Assembly (NCBI RefSeq): GCF_014204755.1
Contig: NZ_JACHLZ010000001.1
Span: 2,418,001-2,482,000, forward strand
Direction of reading: 5' to 3'
DNA length: 64,000 nt
From: Brachybacterium aquaticum
GTDB lineage: Bacteria > Actinomycetota > Actinomycetes > Actinomycetales > Dermabacteraceae
The notes beneath the pieces are model-generated. The model made no database searches. It was not told the DNA's origin and saw only the letters and a list, made by a program, of their open reading frames with translations. Shown here piece after piece: positions 17,960 to 26,963 of the stretch (positions are counted from its first letter, which is position 1; every line of letters begins with the position of its first letter). A program made the position numbers and the translations under genes.

Positions 17960-18387
17960 GCCACTCCCTGGGCGAGGCCCCGAACCAGGCCCTGCGCGGG
18001 GCCCGATGATTCACCGGAAGTAACTTTCCCGGAACGATCCGAGCGGTGGTGCGAACTCCTCGCACCACCGCTCGGAGCGTTCGGAGAGCGCTTATCCCGG
18101 CGTCGACCGGTCGGTAACTTTCACGCTCCGACCTGCCGTTTCGTCCGCACCCCCTGACATCCTCCCGACATTCGCGAGTAAAGCAATGGTCAAGGCGACC
18201 CCAAGGGGAGGTCGGTCACGTCCCCGTGGCGCCGTGCACACACCCCTTGCGCGCCGTCACGGGCCGGGCAACCATGGGGAGCCGAAGTAAAGACTCGGTA
18301 GGGTAGTGTGCTTCGTCGGACCCACCGGAGACGATGCCGCCCGCCGTTGCCATGTGCGGAATATGAGGAAGAGACAGGAAGGGGGCT
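17960..18387. other. 428-bp intergenic region: terminator plus paired GTAACTTTC motifs
   Basis: The gap between pgm and the stalk protein gene holds the pgm terminator (18032-18082) and two copies of GTAACTTTC (18020-18028 and 18114-18122, 94 bases apart). The second lies inside GGTCGG...CCGACC arms. A TAGGGT at 18299 could be a -10 for the stalk gene. The rest (18180-18300) is GC-rich with overlapping short inverted repeats that I cannot assign to a known riboswitch. Confidence 0.6.
18032..18082. terminator. Long palindromic terminator after pgm
   Basis: GAACG plus a 15-bp CCGAGCGGTGGTGCG arm pair perfectly with CGCACCACCGCTCGG plus CGTTC, interrupted by a 2-base mismatch. The loop is AACTCCT or close to it. 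It begins 72 bases after the stop codon. Confidence 0.75.
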
Positions 18388-19827
18388 ATGCCGATGCGAC
18401 TGCGTACGCGAGTCTGTGCGGCCTCCGCCGCCTTCAGCCTCTCGGCCCTCCCCTTCGCCGTCGCCCCCGCCCTCGCGGACGGCACGAGCACCCAGGACGC
18501 GCAGTCGACCACCGCAGTCACCGAGCCCGCGGAGACCACCCCCGCAGAGACCTCCGGCGCCGAGAGCGCCGCGGGCGACGAGAGTACTGAGGGCGACGAG
18601 TCGGGCAGCTCCGAGGCCGACGGCACCGACCTCCCCGCAGCGAGCGATCCCGCCACGAGCGATCCCGAGGCGAGCACCGATCCCGTCGAGGAGCCCCCCG
18701 AGGACCCGCCCGAGTCGAGCACGCCGACGGAGGAACCGGCCGGGGACCCTGTGGAGGACACGGAGTCCACGCCCCCCACCGAGAGCGAGGAGCCCGGCAC
18801 AGAAGAGCCCGGCACCGAGAAGCCCGGCACAGAAGAGCCCGGTACCGAGGAGCCGACAGAGGAGCCCACGAGCGAGGCTCCGACCTCGGAAGCCCCCACA
18901 AGCGAGGTCCCGACCAGCGAGACCCCCACCAAGGGCATCACCACGGACCCCGCCACCGAGCCCGCCGAGGGCGAGGGCGGCACCTGCGGCACGGACGTCG
19001 AGGACAACGCCACCGATGCGACCACCGCCGGCCAGGACACCGCCGACGACGAGCTGGTCCCCCGCCTCCTGACCTACAGCGCCCCGGCCCCCACGAGCCC
19101 GCGCAGCAGCACCGAGGCCTCCACCCCCACCGGGGACACCACGGACAGCGCCTGCCCGTGCGGCTGCGACGAGGAGGAGACGGACGGCGAGAGCGCCCCG
19201 TCACCGGGCACCCCCGCCCCGGGCGGGGAAGGGACCACCACCTCCCCGTCGACGCCGACTCAGACGCCCACCGGCACGGCCACGCCCGGCACCTCCACCC
19301 CGTCCGCGGCCCCGACCGCCTCGCCGTCGACCACGCCCGAGGAGCAGGCCGCTCCCGCCCCGTCAACGCCCGCGACCCCGTCGGCCGATCTCGAGACGGA
19401 GCCGGAGCCTGCCGAGGCGACCGCAGCCCCTGCCCCGACGGACCCGACCTCGGCACCCGTCGAGCCGCCCGCCCCCTCGGCCGCCGAGGAGCCGGCGACC
19501 CCCACCGACCCGGCGGAGACGACCGAGCCGACCGAGGACGCCCAGCCCACCACGGAGGAGGACTCCTCCGAGGGGACCGAGATCGCGGGCATCGAGACCG
19601 ACGAGCCGAGCGCGTCGGGCAGCGGCAGCCCGCAGGCGGCCGCCTCCACCGAGGAGGAGGGCGGTCCGATCGTGCGGCTGTTCACCGCGATCACCGACGA
19701 GTCCGGCTCCGCCTTCTCCCAGATGCGCCAGGTGCTCATCGCGGCGCTGGGGATCGGCTTCCTCACCACCGCCGGCTTCGTCGGCGCGACCTGGCACTCC
19801 CACCGCACCACCGAAGGCAAGCGCTGA
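18388..19827 (+). CDS. Secreted Thr/Glu/Pro-rich stalk protein with C-terminal membrane anchor
   Basis: This 479-residue protein has an N-terminal signal peptide (cleavage expected after Ala30 in PALADG). About 410 residues of Thr, Glu, Pro, Ser and Ala follow with no folded domain visible. A C-terminal transmembrane helix (LIAALGIGFLTTAGFVGATW) ends in a short basic tail. Two blocks are true repeats: (E/K)EPGT around residues 133-155 and TSEAP-like units around 161-180, both with a 15-base DNA period. A small CPCGC cysteine cluster sits near residue 255. There is no LPXTG motif, so it is membrane-anchored rather than sortase-linked. The composition suggests an extended, possibly O-glycosylated cell-surface stalk. 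GGAAGGGGG precedes the ATG. No ligand-binding domain is present. Confidence 0.8.
   Translation: MPMRLRTRVCAASAAFSLSALPFAVAPALADGTSTQDAQSTTAVTEPAETTPAETSGAESAAGDESTEGDESGSSEADGTDLPAASDPATSDPEASTDPVEEPPEDPPESSTPTEEPAGDPVEDTESTPPTESEEPGTEEPGTEKPGTEEPGTEEPTEEPTSEAPTSEAPTSEVPTSETPTKGITTDPATEPAEGEGGTCGTDVEDNATDATTAGQDTADDELVPRLLTYSAPAPTSPRSSTEASTPTGDTTDSACPCGCDEEETDGESAPSPGTPAPGGEGTTTSPSTPTQTPTGTATPGTSTPSAAPTASPSTTPEEQAAPAPSTPATPSADLETEPEPAEATAAPAPTDPTSAPVEPPAPSAAEEPATPTDPAETTEPTEDAQPTTEEDSSEGTEIAGIETDEPSASGSGSPQAAASTEEEGGPIVRLFTAITDESGSAFSQMRQVLIAALGIGFLTTAGFVGATWHSHRTTEGKR
18787..18927 (+). repeat. 15-bp coding minisatellites in the stalk gene
   Basis: Two adjacent blocks repeat every 15 bases. 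The first encodes EEPGT/EKPGT about four times (18787-18846). The second encodes TSEAP/TSEVP/TSETP four times (18868-18927). Third bases vary between copies, so selection acts on the peptide. Confidence 0.75.
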
Positions 19828-19837
19828 GCCGAGCGGG

Positions 19838-20353
19838 TCAGCGCGCCGCGAGCACCTCGCGCACGTGCGCGATGATCCCGGGCACGGCCTGCTCCATCTG
19901 ATGCACGGTCCGGTCGAAGGCGGCCTGCCCCTCGTACCAGGGATCCTCCACCGCCAGCTCGATCTCGGGCAGCGCCTCCACGCCCGGCTCGAACCGCCGC
20001 CACATCTCGATCTCGGGCACGCCCTGCTCCCGTGGCACCTGATCGGCCATCCGGCGGATGATCTGCGCGTGCTCCGGCGTCATCGCCAGCACGAGGTCCC
20101 ACGTCATCAGCTCGGTGAGGTGGATGGTGCGCGCGGTGTGCTCGAAGGGCCGCGGGTACCCGGCCCGCTCGAGGGAGAGCTCGATGCGCTCGTCCATCGG
20201 CATCCCCTCCACCTCCCAGGTGGTGCCGGCCGACCCGACCTCGACCTGCGCGCTCAGGCCCTCCAGCTCGATGGCGCGGCGCAGGATCACGGCAGCGGCC
20301 GGGGAGCGGCACACGTTGCCGGTGCACACTGTCAGCAGACGTAGAGGCGACAT
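19838..20353 (-). CDS. Low-molecular-weight protein-tyrosine phosphatase
   Basis: This 171-residue protein has the CX5R phosphate loop at its N-terminus (VCTGNVCRSP, with Cys10 as nucleophile and Arg16). The general-acid aspartate is in the DPWYEG motif near residue 138. It dephosphorylates phosphotyrosine proteins; family members often act with tyrosine kinases of exopolysaccharide assembly or as secreted effectors. Arsenate reductases share the fold, but the DPWY loop fits phosphatases. No tyrosine kinase gene is adjacent. The gene ends 10 bases from the convergent stalk protein gene. An AGGGGG directly touches the ATG, so ribosome binding there is unusual. Confidence 0.88.
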   Translation of the reverse strand: MSPLRLLTVCTGNVCRSPAAAVILRRAIELEGLSAQVEVGSAGTTWEVEGMPMDERIELSLERAGYPRPFEHTARTIHLTELMTWDLVLAMTPEHAQIIRRMADQVPREQGVPEIEMWRRFEPGVEALPEIELAVEDPWYEGQAAFDRTVHQMEQAVPGIIAHVREVLAAR

Positions 20354-20539
20354 CCCCCTATTGTGTCAACGTCGGGACGCTGTGGGCACCGGTCGGCGGT
20401 GGAACGTACACTGTCGGGGGGAGCGCCTGCGTCTCGCGGGCCTGAATGCACGTACGACACTGCACGCACGACCACGCCACCACGAACGTCTGGGCGCCAC
20501 AGCCCGCCCACCACGCCACGACGGCTCAGGAGGACACCC

Positions 20540-21025
20540 ATGGCCGACATCATCCGCGCTCACGAGGACGACTGGCCGCTCGTTCGCGAGATCCGACTGC
20601 GGTCCCTCAGCACGGATCCCTCGGCCTTCGGGCAGAGCTGGGAGAAGGAGTCCACGTACGAGGACTCGGTGTGGCAGCAGCGCGTGAGCGATGCCGCCTG
20701 GTTCCTGGCGGTCGAGAAGGGCCAGCCCGTCGCCGTGGTCGCGGTGCGCCACGAGGACGACTCCCCTGCCAACGAGCGCGAGCTCCAGGCCATGTGGGTC
20801 ACCCCCACCTCCCGCCACAGCGGCATCGCCGCGAAGCTCGCCGAGGCGGTCTTCGACTGGTCCCGCGAGGACGGGGCGGACACCATCACCCTGTACGTCG
20901 GGCCCAAGAACACCGGCGCCCGCGCGCTCTACGAGAGCCTGGGCTTCGTGGACACGGGGGACCGCTGGGAGGTCGTCGAGGACGACCCCGACGGTGCCTG
21001 GCTGAAGATGGCCCGCGGCCTCTGA
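20540..21025 (+). CDS. GNAT family N-acetyltransferase
   Basis: This 161-residue GNAT protein runs from IIRAHEDDWPLVREIRLRSL (strand 1/helix 1) to the C-terminal ALYESLGFVDTGDRWEV. The acetyl-CoA pyrophosphate loop is degenerate: TSRHSGIAAKLAEAV where family members usually have R/QxxGxG/A. The substrate is unknown. The start is set by AGGAGG seven bases before ATG 20540; an upstream open extension of 59 codons is probably not translated. It begins a run of three closely spaced genes (5 bases to the next, then a 4-base overlap), so it likely shares an operon with the App1 phosphatase and a second acetyltransferase. Confidence 0.85.
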   Translation: MADIIRAHEDDWPLVREIRLRSLSTDPSAFGQSWEKESTYEDSVWQQRVSDAAWFLAVEKGQPVAVVAVRHEDDSPANERELQAMWVTPTSRHSGIAAKLAEAVFDWSREDGADTITLYVGPKNTGARALYESLGFVDTGDRWEVVEDDPDGAWLKMARGL

Positions 21026-21030
21026 GGCCC

Positions 21031-22134
21031 GTGGGCATCCCCTCGCCCCTCTCCTCCGCCCTGTCCGCGCTGCGCTCCCCCGGGGCGCGCACGGACTCGG
21101 ATCGGCCGCACCTGGCGGCCCGCGTGGAGGACGTGAAGAACGCGGTCGTCGGCGGTGTGCTGCGCGGCCTGAACTGGGATCTGCGCCTGCAGCCCTTCCA
21201 CGGCTACGGCTCGGGGCGCGGCGTGCGGGTCCTCGCGAAGGTCCTGTATGCCTCCCCGCGCACCCCGGCGGACTTCCACGACCAGCCCGTCCACGACATG
21301 CGGACGATGGCGGTGCGCGGCTGGCGCAACTTCGCCGGGCAGGTCGCCCCGAACCGGACCGTGCACATCCTGCTCGGCGGCGAGCAGTTCACGGTGCGCG
21401 CAGACCGCTCCGGCATCGTCGACGCCACGCTCCAGGTGTCGCTCCCGGCCGGCCGCCATCAGGCGGTGCTGTGGACGAAGCCGGGCAACGAGGTCACGGC
21501 CGACATCACGGTCGTGCCGCCCGAGGAGCGGATCGGCCTGGTCAGCGACATCGACGACACCGTCATGGTCACCTGGCTGCCGCGCCCGCTGCTCGCCTTC
21601 TGGAACGCGTTCGTCATCCACCAGTCCTCCCGGCAGGTCGTCCCCGGCATGCCGATGCTCTACCAGCGCCTCATGCGCGAGCACCCGCAGATGCCGGTGG
21701 TGTACCTGTCCACCGGCGCGTGGAACGTGTTCCCGGTGCTCAAGCGGTTCCTTTACCGCAACGGCTACCCCGACGGTCCGCTGCTGCTGACCGACTGGGG
21801 CCCCACAAACACCGGCTTCTTCCGCTCCGGGCCCGAGCACAAGACCCGCTCCCTGGACCGGCTGGCCGCCGCCTACCCCGACCTGCGCTGGATCCTGGTG
21901 GGCGACGACGGCCAGCACGACCCGTCCCTGTACGCGGCCTTCGCCCAGCGCCACCCCGACAACGTCGAGGCGGTGCTGATCCGGCAGCTCACCGAGTCCG
22001 AGCAGGTCCTCGCCCACGGCTCGCGCCGCCCGCTGGAGAGCTCCCGCTCCGGGCCCGACGGGCCGCCCACCCTCAGCGCCCCGGACGGTCACGGCCTGCT
22101 CGCCGCGCTGCAGCGCGAGGGGATGCTGCCGTGA
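21031..22134 (+). CDS. App1 family (DUF2183) phosphatase-like protein
   Basis: This 367-residue protein matches the App1/DUF2183 family, related by motif to phosphatidate phosphatases of the HAD type. The catalytic DXDXT motif is present in LVSDIDDTVMVTWLPRP (~residue 175). STGAWNVFPVLKRFL and an acidic WILVGDDGQHDP loop follow. Yeast App1 is a phosphatidate phosphatase, but bacterial substrates are not established. No signal peptide or membrane helix is evident. The GTG start lies five bases after the acetyltransferase stop, with GAGG just before it. The stop overlaps the GTG of the next acetyltransferase gene (GTGA), so the three genes are coupled. Confidence 0.85.
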   Translation: MGIPSPLSSALSALRSPGARTDSDRPHLAARVEDVKNAVVGGVLRGLNWDLRLQPFHGYGSGRGVRVLAKVLYASPRTPADFHDQPVHDMRTMAVRGWRNFAGQVAPNRTVHILLGGEQFTVRADRSGIVDATLQVSLPAGRHQAVLWTKPGNEVTADITVVPPEERIGLVSDIDDTVMVTWLPRPLLAFWNAFVIHQSSRQVVPGMPMLYQRLMREHPQMPVVYLSTGAWNVFPVLKRFLYRNGYPDGPLLLTDWGPTNTGFFRSGPEHKTRSLDRLAAAYPDLRWILVGDDGQHDPSLYAAFAQRHPDNVEAVLIRQLTESEQVLAHGSRRPLESSRSGPDGPPTLSAPDGHGLLAALQREGMLP

Positions 22135-22703
22135 CCGCGGAGCACTCGACCCATCGAGCTCCCGCCCCCACCCCTGCCCTCACCCTGCGCGAGGCCCGCG
22201 AGGAGGACGTCCCGGCGATCGTCGAGGTGACCCAGGCCGCCTACCGCGGCGAGGGCGGATGGACGACCGAGGCGGACCTCGTGGACGGCCACCGCACCGA
22301 TGACGACGGGGTGAGCGCCATGCTCGCCGACCCCGCGGTCGTGCTCCTGGTCGCGGCCGACGAAGCGGGCGCGGTGCGCGGCTGCTGCTACACCCGCCGT
22401 GCGGCGCCGGAGGCGGACGGCCGCGTGGTCGCCGAGCTCGGGCTGTTCGCCGTGGACCCCTCGCTGCAAGGCGCCGGCCTCGGCCGCCGCCTGCTCGAGG
22501 CGCAGGCGGAGCAGCTCGCCGCGCGCGGCGTGGACGTGCTCATGATCCAGGTGCTCCAGTCGCGCCCGGAGCTGCACGCCTGGTACGAGCGGCGCGGCTT
22601 CGTGCGCACCGGTCGCACGAACCCCTTCCCGGTGGATCCCTCGCTGCTGAAGGTCCCCGGGCTCGGGATGGACGTCATGGAGCGCCCGCTGCCGCTCGTC
22701 TGA
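22131..22703 (+). CDS. GNAT family N-acetyltransferase
   Basis: This 190-residue acetyltransferase is distinct from the one at 20540. It has LREAREEDVPAIVEVTQAAY at the N-terminus and a good acetyl-CoA loop (DPSLQGAGLGRRLLEA, near residue 110). It ends YERRGFVRTGRTNPFPVD, a pattern seen in acetyltransferases acting on small amines or amino acids. The GTG start overlaps the App1 stop in a GTGA. The substrate is unknown; its place in the operon suggests a shared, unstudied process. Confidence 0.83.
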   Translation: MTAEHSTHRAPAPTPALTLREAREEDVPAIVEVTQAAYRGEGGWTTEADLVDGHRTDDDGVSAMLADPAVVLLVAADEAGAVRGCCYTRRAAPEADGRVVAELGLFAVDPSLQGAGLGRRLLEAQAEQLAARGVDVLMIQVLQSRPELHAWYERRGFVRTGRTNPFPVDPSLLKVPGLGMDVMERPLPLV

Positions 22704-22780
22704 GACACGTCGGACAGGGTTCTACGGGGGCCGGACGTGGGTCGGCCGGGGGTCGCCCGCGGGCCAGGCCCGCAGGGCCC

Positions 22781-22790
22781 GTCGGCCGAC
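22781..22790. repeat. Intergenic palindrome GTCGGCCGAC
   Basis: Second intergenic copy of the 10-bp palindrome, here as GGGCCCGTCGGCCGACG, between the acetyltransferase and the aldo/keto reductase gene. Confidence 0.6.
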
Positions 22791-22842
22791 GAAAAGACCC
22801 GCCGACCTGCGATGGTCCCGCCCCCGCGCGCGTGATCCCCGA

Positions 22843-22848
22843 TACGCT
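22843..22848 (+). promoter_or_regulatory. Putative -10 box TACGCT, leaderless promoter
   Basis: TACGCT ends six bases before ATG 22855, and no Shine-Dalgarno is present. Confidence 0.5.
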
Positions 22849-22854
22849 CGGGGC

Positions 22855-23874
22855 ATGAGCATCGACGCCTGGTCCCCCTCCCCCTCCCGCTACGACCGCA
22901 CCCCCTACCGCCGCGTCGGACGGTCCGGAGTCCAGCTGCCCCCGATCTCCCTGGGCTTCTGGCAGAACTTCGGCGAGAACCGCGACCCGCACACCCTGCG
23001 CGCCATCGTGCGCCGCGCCTTCGACCTCGGCATCTTCCACTTCGACCTGGCCAACAACTACGGCCCCCCGCCCGGCTCGGCCGAGACCCACGTGGGCCGG
23101 ATCCTCGAGCAGGACTTCCGGCTTCACCGCGACGAGCTGGTCATCTCCACCAAGGCCGGGTACCGGATGTGGGACGGCCCGTTCGGGGACGGCGGCTCCC
23201 GCAAGTACCTGCTGAACTCGCTGGACCAGTCCCTGACCCGCCTCGGCCTGGACCATGTGGACATCTTCTACCACCACCGCGAGGACTCCGAGACCCCGCT
23301 CGAGGAGACCATGGGCGCCCTCGCCCAGGCGGTGCGCAGCGGCAAGGCGCTGTACGTCGGCATCTCGAACTACTCCCCCGAGCGCACCCGTCAGGCCGCG
23401 CGGATCCTCGCCGACCTCGGCACGCCGCTGCTGATCCACCAGCCCTCCTACTCGATGTTCAACCGACACATCGAGGACGGGCTGCTGGACGTCGTCGACG
23501 AGCTCGGCGTGGGCCTGGCGGCCTTCTCCCCGCTGCAGCAGGGCCTGCTCACAAACCGGTACATGTCCGGGGTGCCGCAGAGCTCCCGCGCCGGCGGCGA
23601 CTCGAGGACCCTCACCGAGCGCCAGGTGAAGGACCGCGACTACCAGGCGCGCGTGCGGGGGCTGAACGACATCGCCCATGAGCGCGGCCAGAGCCTCGCC
23701 CAGCTCGCCCTCGCCTGGGCGCTGCGCCACCCGCAGGTCAGCACCGCCCTGGTGGGCGCCTCCTCGGTGCACCAGCTCGAGCAGAACGTGGACACTCTGA
23801 AGAAGCTCTCGTTCACCGACGAGGAGCTGCGCCGCATCGACGAGTTCGCGATCGACGGCACCGCGAAGCGCTGA
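22855..23874 (+). CDS. Aldo/keto reductase (L-glyceraldehyde-3-phosphate reductase-like, YghZ type)
   Basis: This 339-residue (beta/alpha)8 NADPH-dependent reductase has the catalytic residues of the family. The tyrosine is in LANNYGPPPGSAE, the lysine in VISTKAGYRMWDGP and the histidine in DIFYHHRED. The NADP-binding end (LVGASSVHQLEQNV) is intact. Closest by pattern are YghZ/Gpr, which reduce methylglyoxal and L-glyceraldehyde 3-phosphate. The role is probably aldehyde detoxification. It is a single-gene unit: a leaderless promoter in front and a near-perfect 52-bp palindrome between it and the convergent ppc gene. Confidence 0.9.
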   Translation: MSIDAWSPSPSRYDRTPYRRVGRSGVQLPPISLGFWQNFGENRDPHTLRAIVRRAFDLGIFHFDLANNYGPPPGSAETHVGRILEQDFRLHRDELVISTKAGYRMWDGPFGDGGSRKYLLNSLDQSLTRLGLDHVDIFYHHREDSETPLEETMGALAQAVRSGKALYVGISNYSPERTRQAARILADLGTPLLIHQPSYSMFNRHIEDGLLDVVDELGVGLAAFSPLQQGLLTNRYMSGVPQSSRAGGDSRTLTERQVKDRDYQARVRGLNDIAHERGQSLAQLALAWALRHPQVSTALVGASSVHQLEQNVDTLKKLSFTDEELRRIDEFAIDGTAKR

Positions 23875-23916
23875 GCCGTCCCGGGAGCTGCTGTCCCGGG
23901 AGCCGCCGGAACCGGA

Positions 23917-23968
23917 AGTGCGCCCTCCCGGTCGATGCGACCAGTCGCATCGACCGTGAGGGCGCACT
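23917..23968. terminator. Near-perfect 52-bp palindrome between convergent genes
   Basis: Two 25-base arms (starting AGTGCGCCCTC) match at 24 of 25 positions and are separated by only CA. It lies between the aldo/keto reductase stop and the ppc stop, so it can act as a terminator for both strands. Confidence 0.75.
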
Positions 23969-23986
23969 CGTCGGTGCGGGCGGGGA

Positions 23987-26818
23987 TCAGCCGGTGTTCT
24001 TCAAGCCCGCGGCGACGCCGTTGATGGTGGTCAGCAGGGCGCGCTGCAGCTCCGGGGAGAGCTCCTCGCCCGCCTCCGCAGCGGCGCGGGCGCGCTGCAG
24101 CATCGCCACCTGCATGTAGGAGATCGGATCGAGGTAGCGGTCGCGCACGGCGAGGGTGCGCTTGAGGATCGGCTGGTTGTCCAGCAGGTCCAGCACCCCG
24201 GTGAGCCGCTCGATCTCGGCGACCGACAGCTCATACTCCTCGCGGATGCGGTCGAAGAGGTACCACAGGTGCTCGGGCACCAGCGAGTGCACGTAGTGCG
24301 CCGCGATCTGCATGTCCGTCTTCGCCAGCGTCATCTCGACGTTGCTGATCACGGTGCGGAAGAAGTGCCAGCAGCGGTACATCTCGTGGAGGTCGGGCTC
24401 GAGGCCCGCCTCGCGGGCGGCCTTCAGCCCGGAGCCGGCGCCGAACCAGCCCGGCACGATCTGGCGGGACTGGGTCCAGCCGAACACCCACGGGATGGCG
24501 CGCAGGCCGTCCAGGCCCTTGTCCGAGGTGGTGCGCTTGGAGGGGCGCGAGCCGATGTTCAGGTTGCCCAGCTGCTCCACCGGGGTGGAGGAGACGAAGT
24601 ACTCCGGCAGGTTCTCGTCGTCCACCAGTGTGCGGTAGCGGGTGAACGCCGCGTCGGAGACCGACTGCATGACCTCGCCGAATCGCTCCAGGGTCTTCTC
24701 CGGGGTGCGCGGGGCGGTGTGCAGGGCCGAGCCCTCGAGCACCGCGGCCAGCGACAGGTCCAGGTTCTCCCGCGCGAGCGAGGGGAGCATGTACTTGTCG
24801 GAGATGACCTCGCCCTGCTCGGTGAACTTGATCTCGCCCTCGAGGACGCCGTAGGGCTGGGCGAGGATCGCGTCGTAGGTGGGGCCGCCGCCGCGGCCGA
24901 CGGAGCCGCCGCGGCCGTGGAACAGGCGCAGGGTCACGCCGTGGCGGGCCGCCACGTCGCGCAGCGCGCGCTGGGCCTGGTGGATCTCCCACTGGCTCGT
25001 GATCACGCCGGCGTCCTTGTTGCCGTCGGAGTAGCCGAGCATGACCTCCTGGCGGTCGCCGCGCAGGCGCACGATCTCGCGGTAGGAGGGGTCGCTGAGC
25101 AGCTGGTCGAGGATCTCGCCGGCGTGGCGCAGCTCCGAGACCTCCTCCAGCAGCGGCACGAAGCCGATGTCGGCCCGCTTCTCCTCGCCGCCGGTGAGGC
25201 TGAGCAGCCCCGCCTCGCGGGCAAGCAGCGCGGCGGCGAGCACGTCGTCGGCCCCGTGGGTCATCGAGATGATGTAGCTCTCGATGACGGAGGTGCCGTA
25301 CAGGCGGTGCGCGTCGCGGATCTCGCGGAACACGTTGTAGGTGACGCGGGTGGCGTCGTCGAGGATCGAGGGATCCTCGGTGATCGCCGAGCCGACCAGG
25401 GGCCGACGGCTGCCGAGCTCCCGGCCCAGCACCGTGGTGCGCTCCTCGCGGCTGAGCTCGCCGTAGGGGCGGTCCAGCTCGCCCACGCGGTCGAACAGCC
25501 GCGCCAGCACCTCGTGGTGCTTCTCGGAGTGCTCGCGGACGTCGAGGGTGGCGAGGTTCAGCCCGGAGGCGGACAGGACCTGCTGGGCGATGGCGAGCGC
25601 CCCGTCGGCCGCGCGGACGCCGCCATGGCGGCGCAGCGTCTCGCGCAGGAGGTGGAAGTCCTCCTGGACCTCCTCGCCGGAGGCGTAGTCGCGGCCGTGC
25701 TCGTGGGGGGCGCCGGTGCGGATCCGCTCGCGGGTGGCGTGGAGCTTGGCGCGCATGGCACCGAGCTTCAGGCGGTAGGGCTCCTCGTGGTACAGCTCCT
25801 GCTGGACCGGGTCGAGGTCGCGGGGGTCATGCTCGAGGTCGTCGGCGAGGCTGGCACGCAGCTCCTCGTCGTCGCCGGTGAGCTCGCTGGAGACGGACAG
25901 CTCCAGGATCAGCTCGGAGACGGCCTCGAGGGCCACGTCGATCGCGGTCTCGGCCTGCAGCTTCAGCACGTCCCGGGTGACCTCGGCGGTCACGTACGGG
26001 TTGCCGTCGCGGTCGCCGCCGATCCACGAGCCGAAGCGCAGCGGGACCTGGCCCTCGCGGAGGTCGGCGCCGTGGGCGCGCAGCTCGTCGCGCAGGTCGT
26101 CGAGCATCCCCGGCATGGTCTGGCGGAAGATCTGGCGCAGGTAGTACAGGGCGTTGCGAGCCTCGTCCTGCGGGGTGGGGCGCGAGCGACGCAGCTCGTC
26201 GGTCTGCCACAGCGTCTCGATGAGCTCGGCGAGGTCGCGGTCCTGGCGGCGGCGCTCGGCCGTGCCCTCCTCCGTCTCCTCGGCGAGGATGTCGGAGATG
26301 CGGCGCAGCTTGGTCAGCACGGCGCGGCGCGAGGCCTCGGTGGGGTGGGCGGTGAAGACCAGGCGCACGTCCAGCGAGTCCACCGCCTTCTGCAGCCCCT
26401 CGGGGCCGAGCTCCTCGGCGACGGCCCGGACGGTGCGCGGCACCCAGGAGTCCTCGGAGGAGCGCTCATCCAGGGCGCGCACGCGGTAGACCTGCTCGGC
26501 GGCGTTCGCGAGCAGGAAGTACTGGGTGAAGGCGCGGGTCAGCGCGGTCGCCTGCTCGAGCGGCAGGGCGGCGAGGAAGGACTGCACGTCCTGGGCGCTG
26601 GCCTCGGAGTCCTGGGACTTGGCCTCCTTGGTGGTGGTGCGCACCTGCTCGACGAGGTCGAGCAGCTCCTGGCCGTGCTGGTCGGCGAGGGTGCGACCGA
26701 GCAGCGTCGACAGCCGGCGGACGGTCGCCCGCAGCGGGGCATCGATGTGGGGGTCGTCGCCCACGACGGGGAACTCGCTCGTCAGGGTCGGGACGACGAG
26801 GGCGTCGGAATCTGGCAC
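23987..26818 (-). CDS. ppc: Phosphoenolpyruvate carboxylase
   Basis: This 943-residue enzyme makes oxaloacetate from PEP and bicarbonate, refilling the TCA cycle. Hallmarks are [12 protein letters not shown] with His158, the [10 protein letters not shown] motif and the glycine loop [17 protein letters not shown]. The C-terminus ends in the conserved NTG. The full bacterial length is present. The open frame continues 21 codons upstream of the chosen GTG at 26818. An AGGAGG four bases before the GTG supports this start. It is transcribed alone and faces the aldo/keto reductase gene across a long palindrome. Allosteric control by acetyl-CoA and aspartate is a family property. Confidence 0.95.
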   Translation of the reverse strand: MPDSDALVVPTLTSEFPVVGDDPHIDAPLRATVRRLSTLLGRTLADQHGQELLDLVEQVRTTTKEAKSQDSEASAQDVQSFLAALPLEQATALTRAFTQYFLLANAAEQVYRVRALDERSSEDSWVPRTVRAVAEELGPEGLQKAVDSLDVRLVFTAHPTEASRRAVLTKLRRISDILAEETEEGTAERRRQDRDLAELIETLWQTDELRRSRPTPQDEARNALYYLRQIFRQTMPGMLDDLRDELRAHGADLREGQVPLRFGSWIGGDRDGNPYVTAEVTRDVLKLQAETAIDVALEAVSELILELSVSSELTGDDEELRASLADDLEHDPRDLDPVQQELYHEEPYRLKLGAMRAKLHATRERIRTGAPHEHGRDYASGEEVQEDFHLLRETLRRHGGVRAADGALAIAQQVLSASGLNLATLDVREHSEKHHEVLARLFDRVGELDRPYGELSREERTTVLGRELGSRRPLVGSAITEDPSILDDATRVTYNVFREIRDAHRLYGTSVIESYIISMTHGADDVLAAALLAREAGLLSLTGGEEKRADIGFVPLLEEVSELRHAGEILDQLLSDPSYREIVRLRGDRQEVMLGYSDGNKDAGVITSQWEIHQAQRALRDVAARHGVTLRLFHGRGGSVGRGGGPTYDAILAQPYGVLEGEIKFTEQGEVISDKYMLPSLARENLDLSLAAVLEGSALHTAPRTPEKTLERFGEVMQSVSDAAFTRYRTLVDDENLPEYFVSSTPVEQLGNLNIGSRPSKRTTSDKGLDGLRAIPWVFGWTQSRQIVPGWFGAGSGLKAAREAGLEPDLHEMYRCWHFFRTVISNVEMTLAKTDMQIAAHYVHSLVPEHLWYLFDRIREEYELSVAEIERLTGVLDLLDNQPILKRTLAVRDRYLDPISYMQVAMLQRARAAAEAGEELSPELQRALLTTINGVAAGLKNTG

Positions 26819-26963
26819 TGGGCCTCCTGGGGTCGGCACGCCGCGGTGCGGCCGCCGCCGACATGCAGGGGCGACCGCCACGGCGCGGAACGAACGGGCA
26901 CAGACTACAGCGGGTGGGCGTCGGCGCCCTCGGGTCGACAGTCCGCGGACTGTCGTGGACAGC

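Noticed and set aside
18180-18310. Possible c-di-AMP (ydaO-type) riboswitch before the secreted stalk protein
   Set aside because: A few GC stems and an AGCCGAAG..CTCGGTAGG stretch look suggestive, but the conserved ydaO core and pairing order cannot be traced, and the gene is not a wall hydrolase.
18787-18927. Tandem 15-bp repeats considered as a CRISPR array
   Set aside because: Units are coding, directly adjacent and without unique spacers.
20364-20369. Consensus -35 hexamer TTGACA on the minus strand before the phosphatase gene
   Set aside because: It lies only ten bases from the ATG, so its -10 would be inside the gene. CACAAT six bases before the ATG is a weak leaderless candidate instead.
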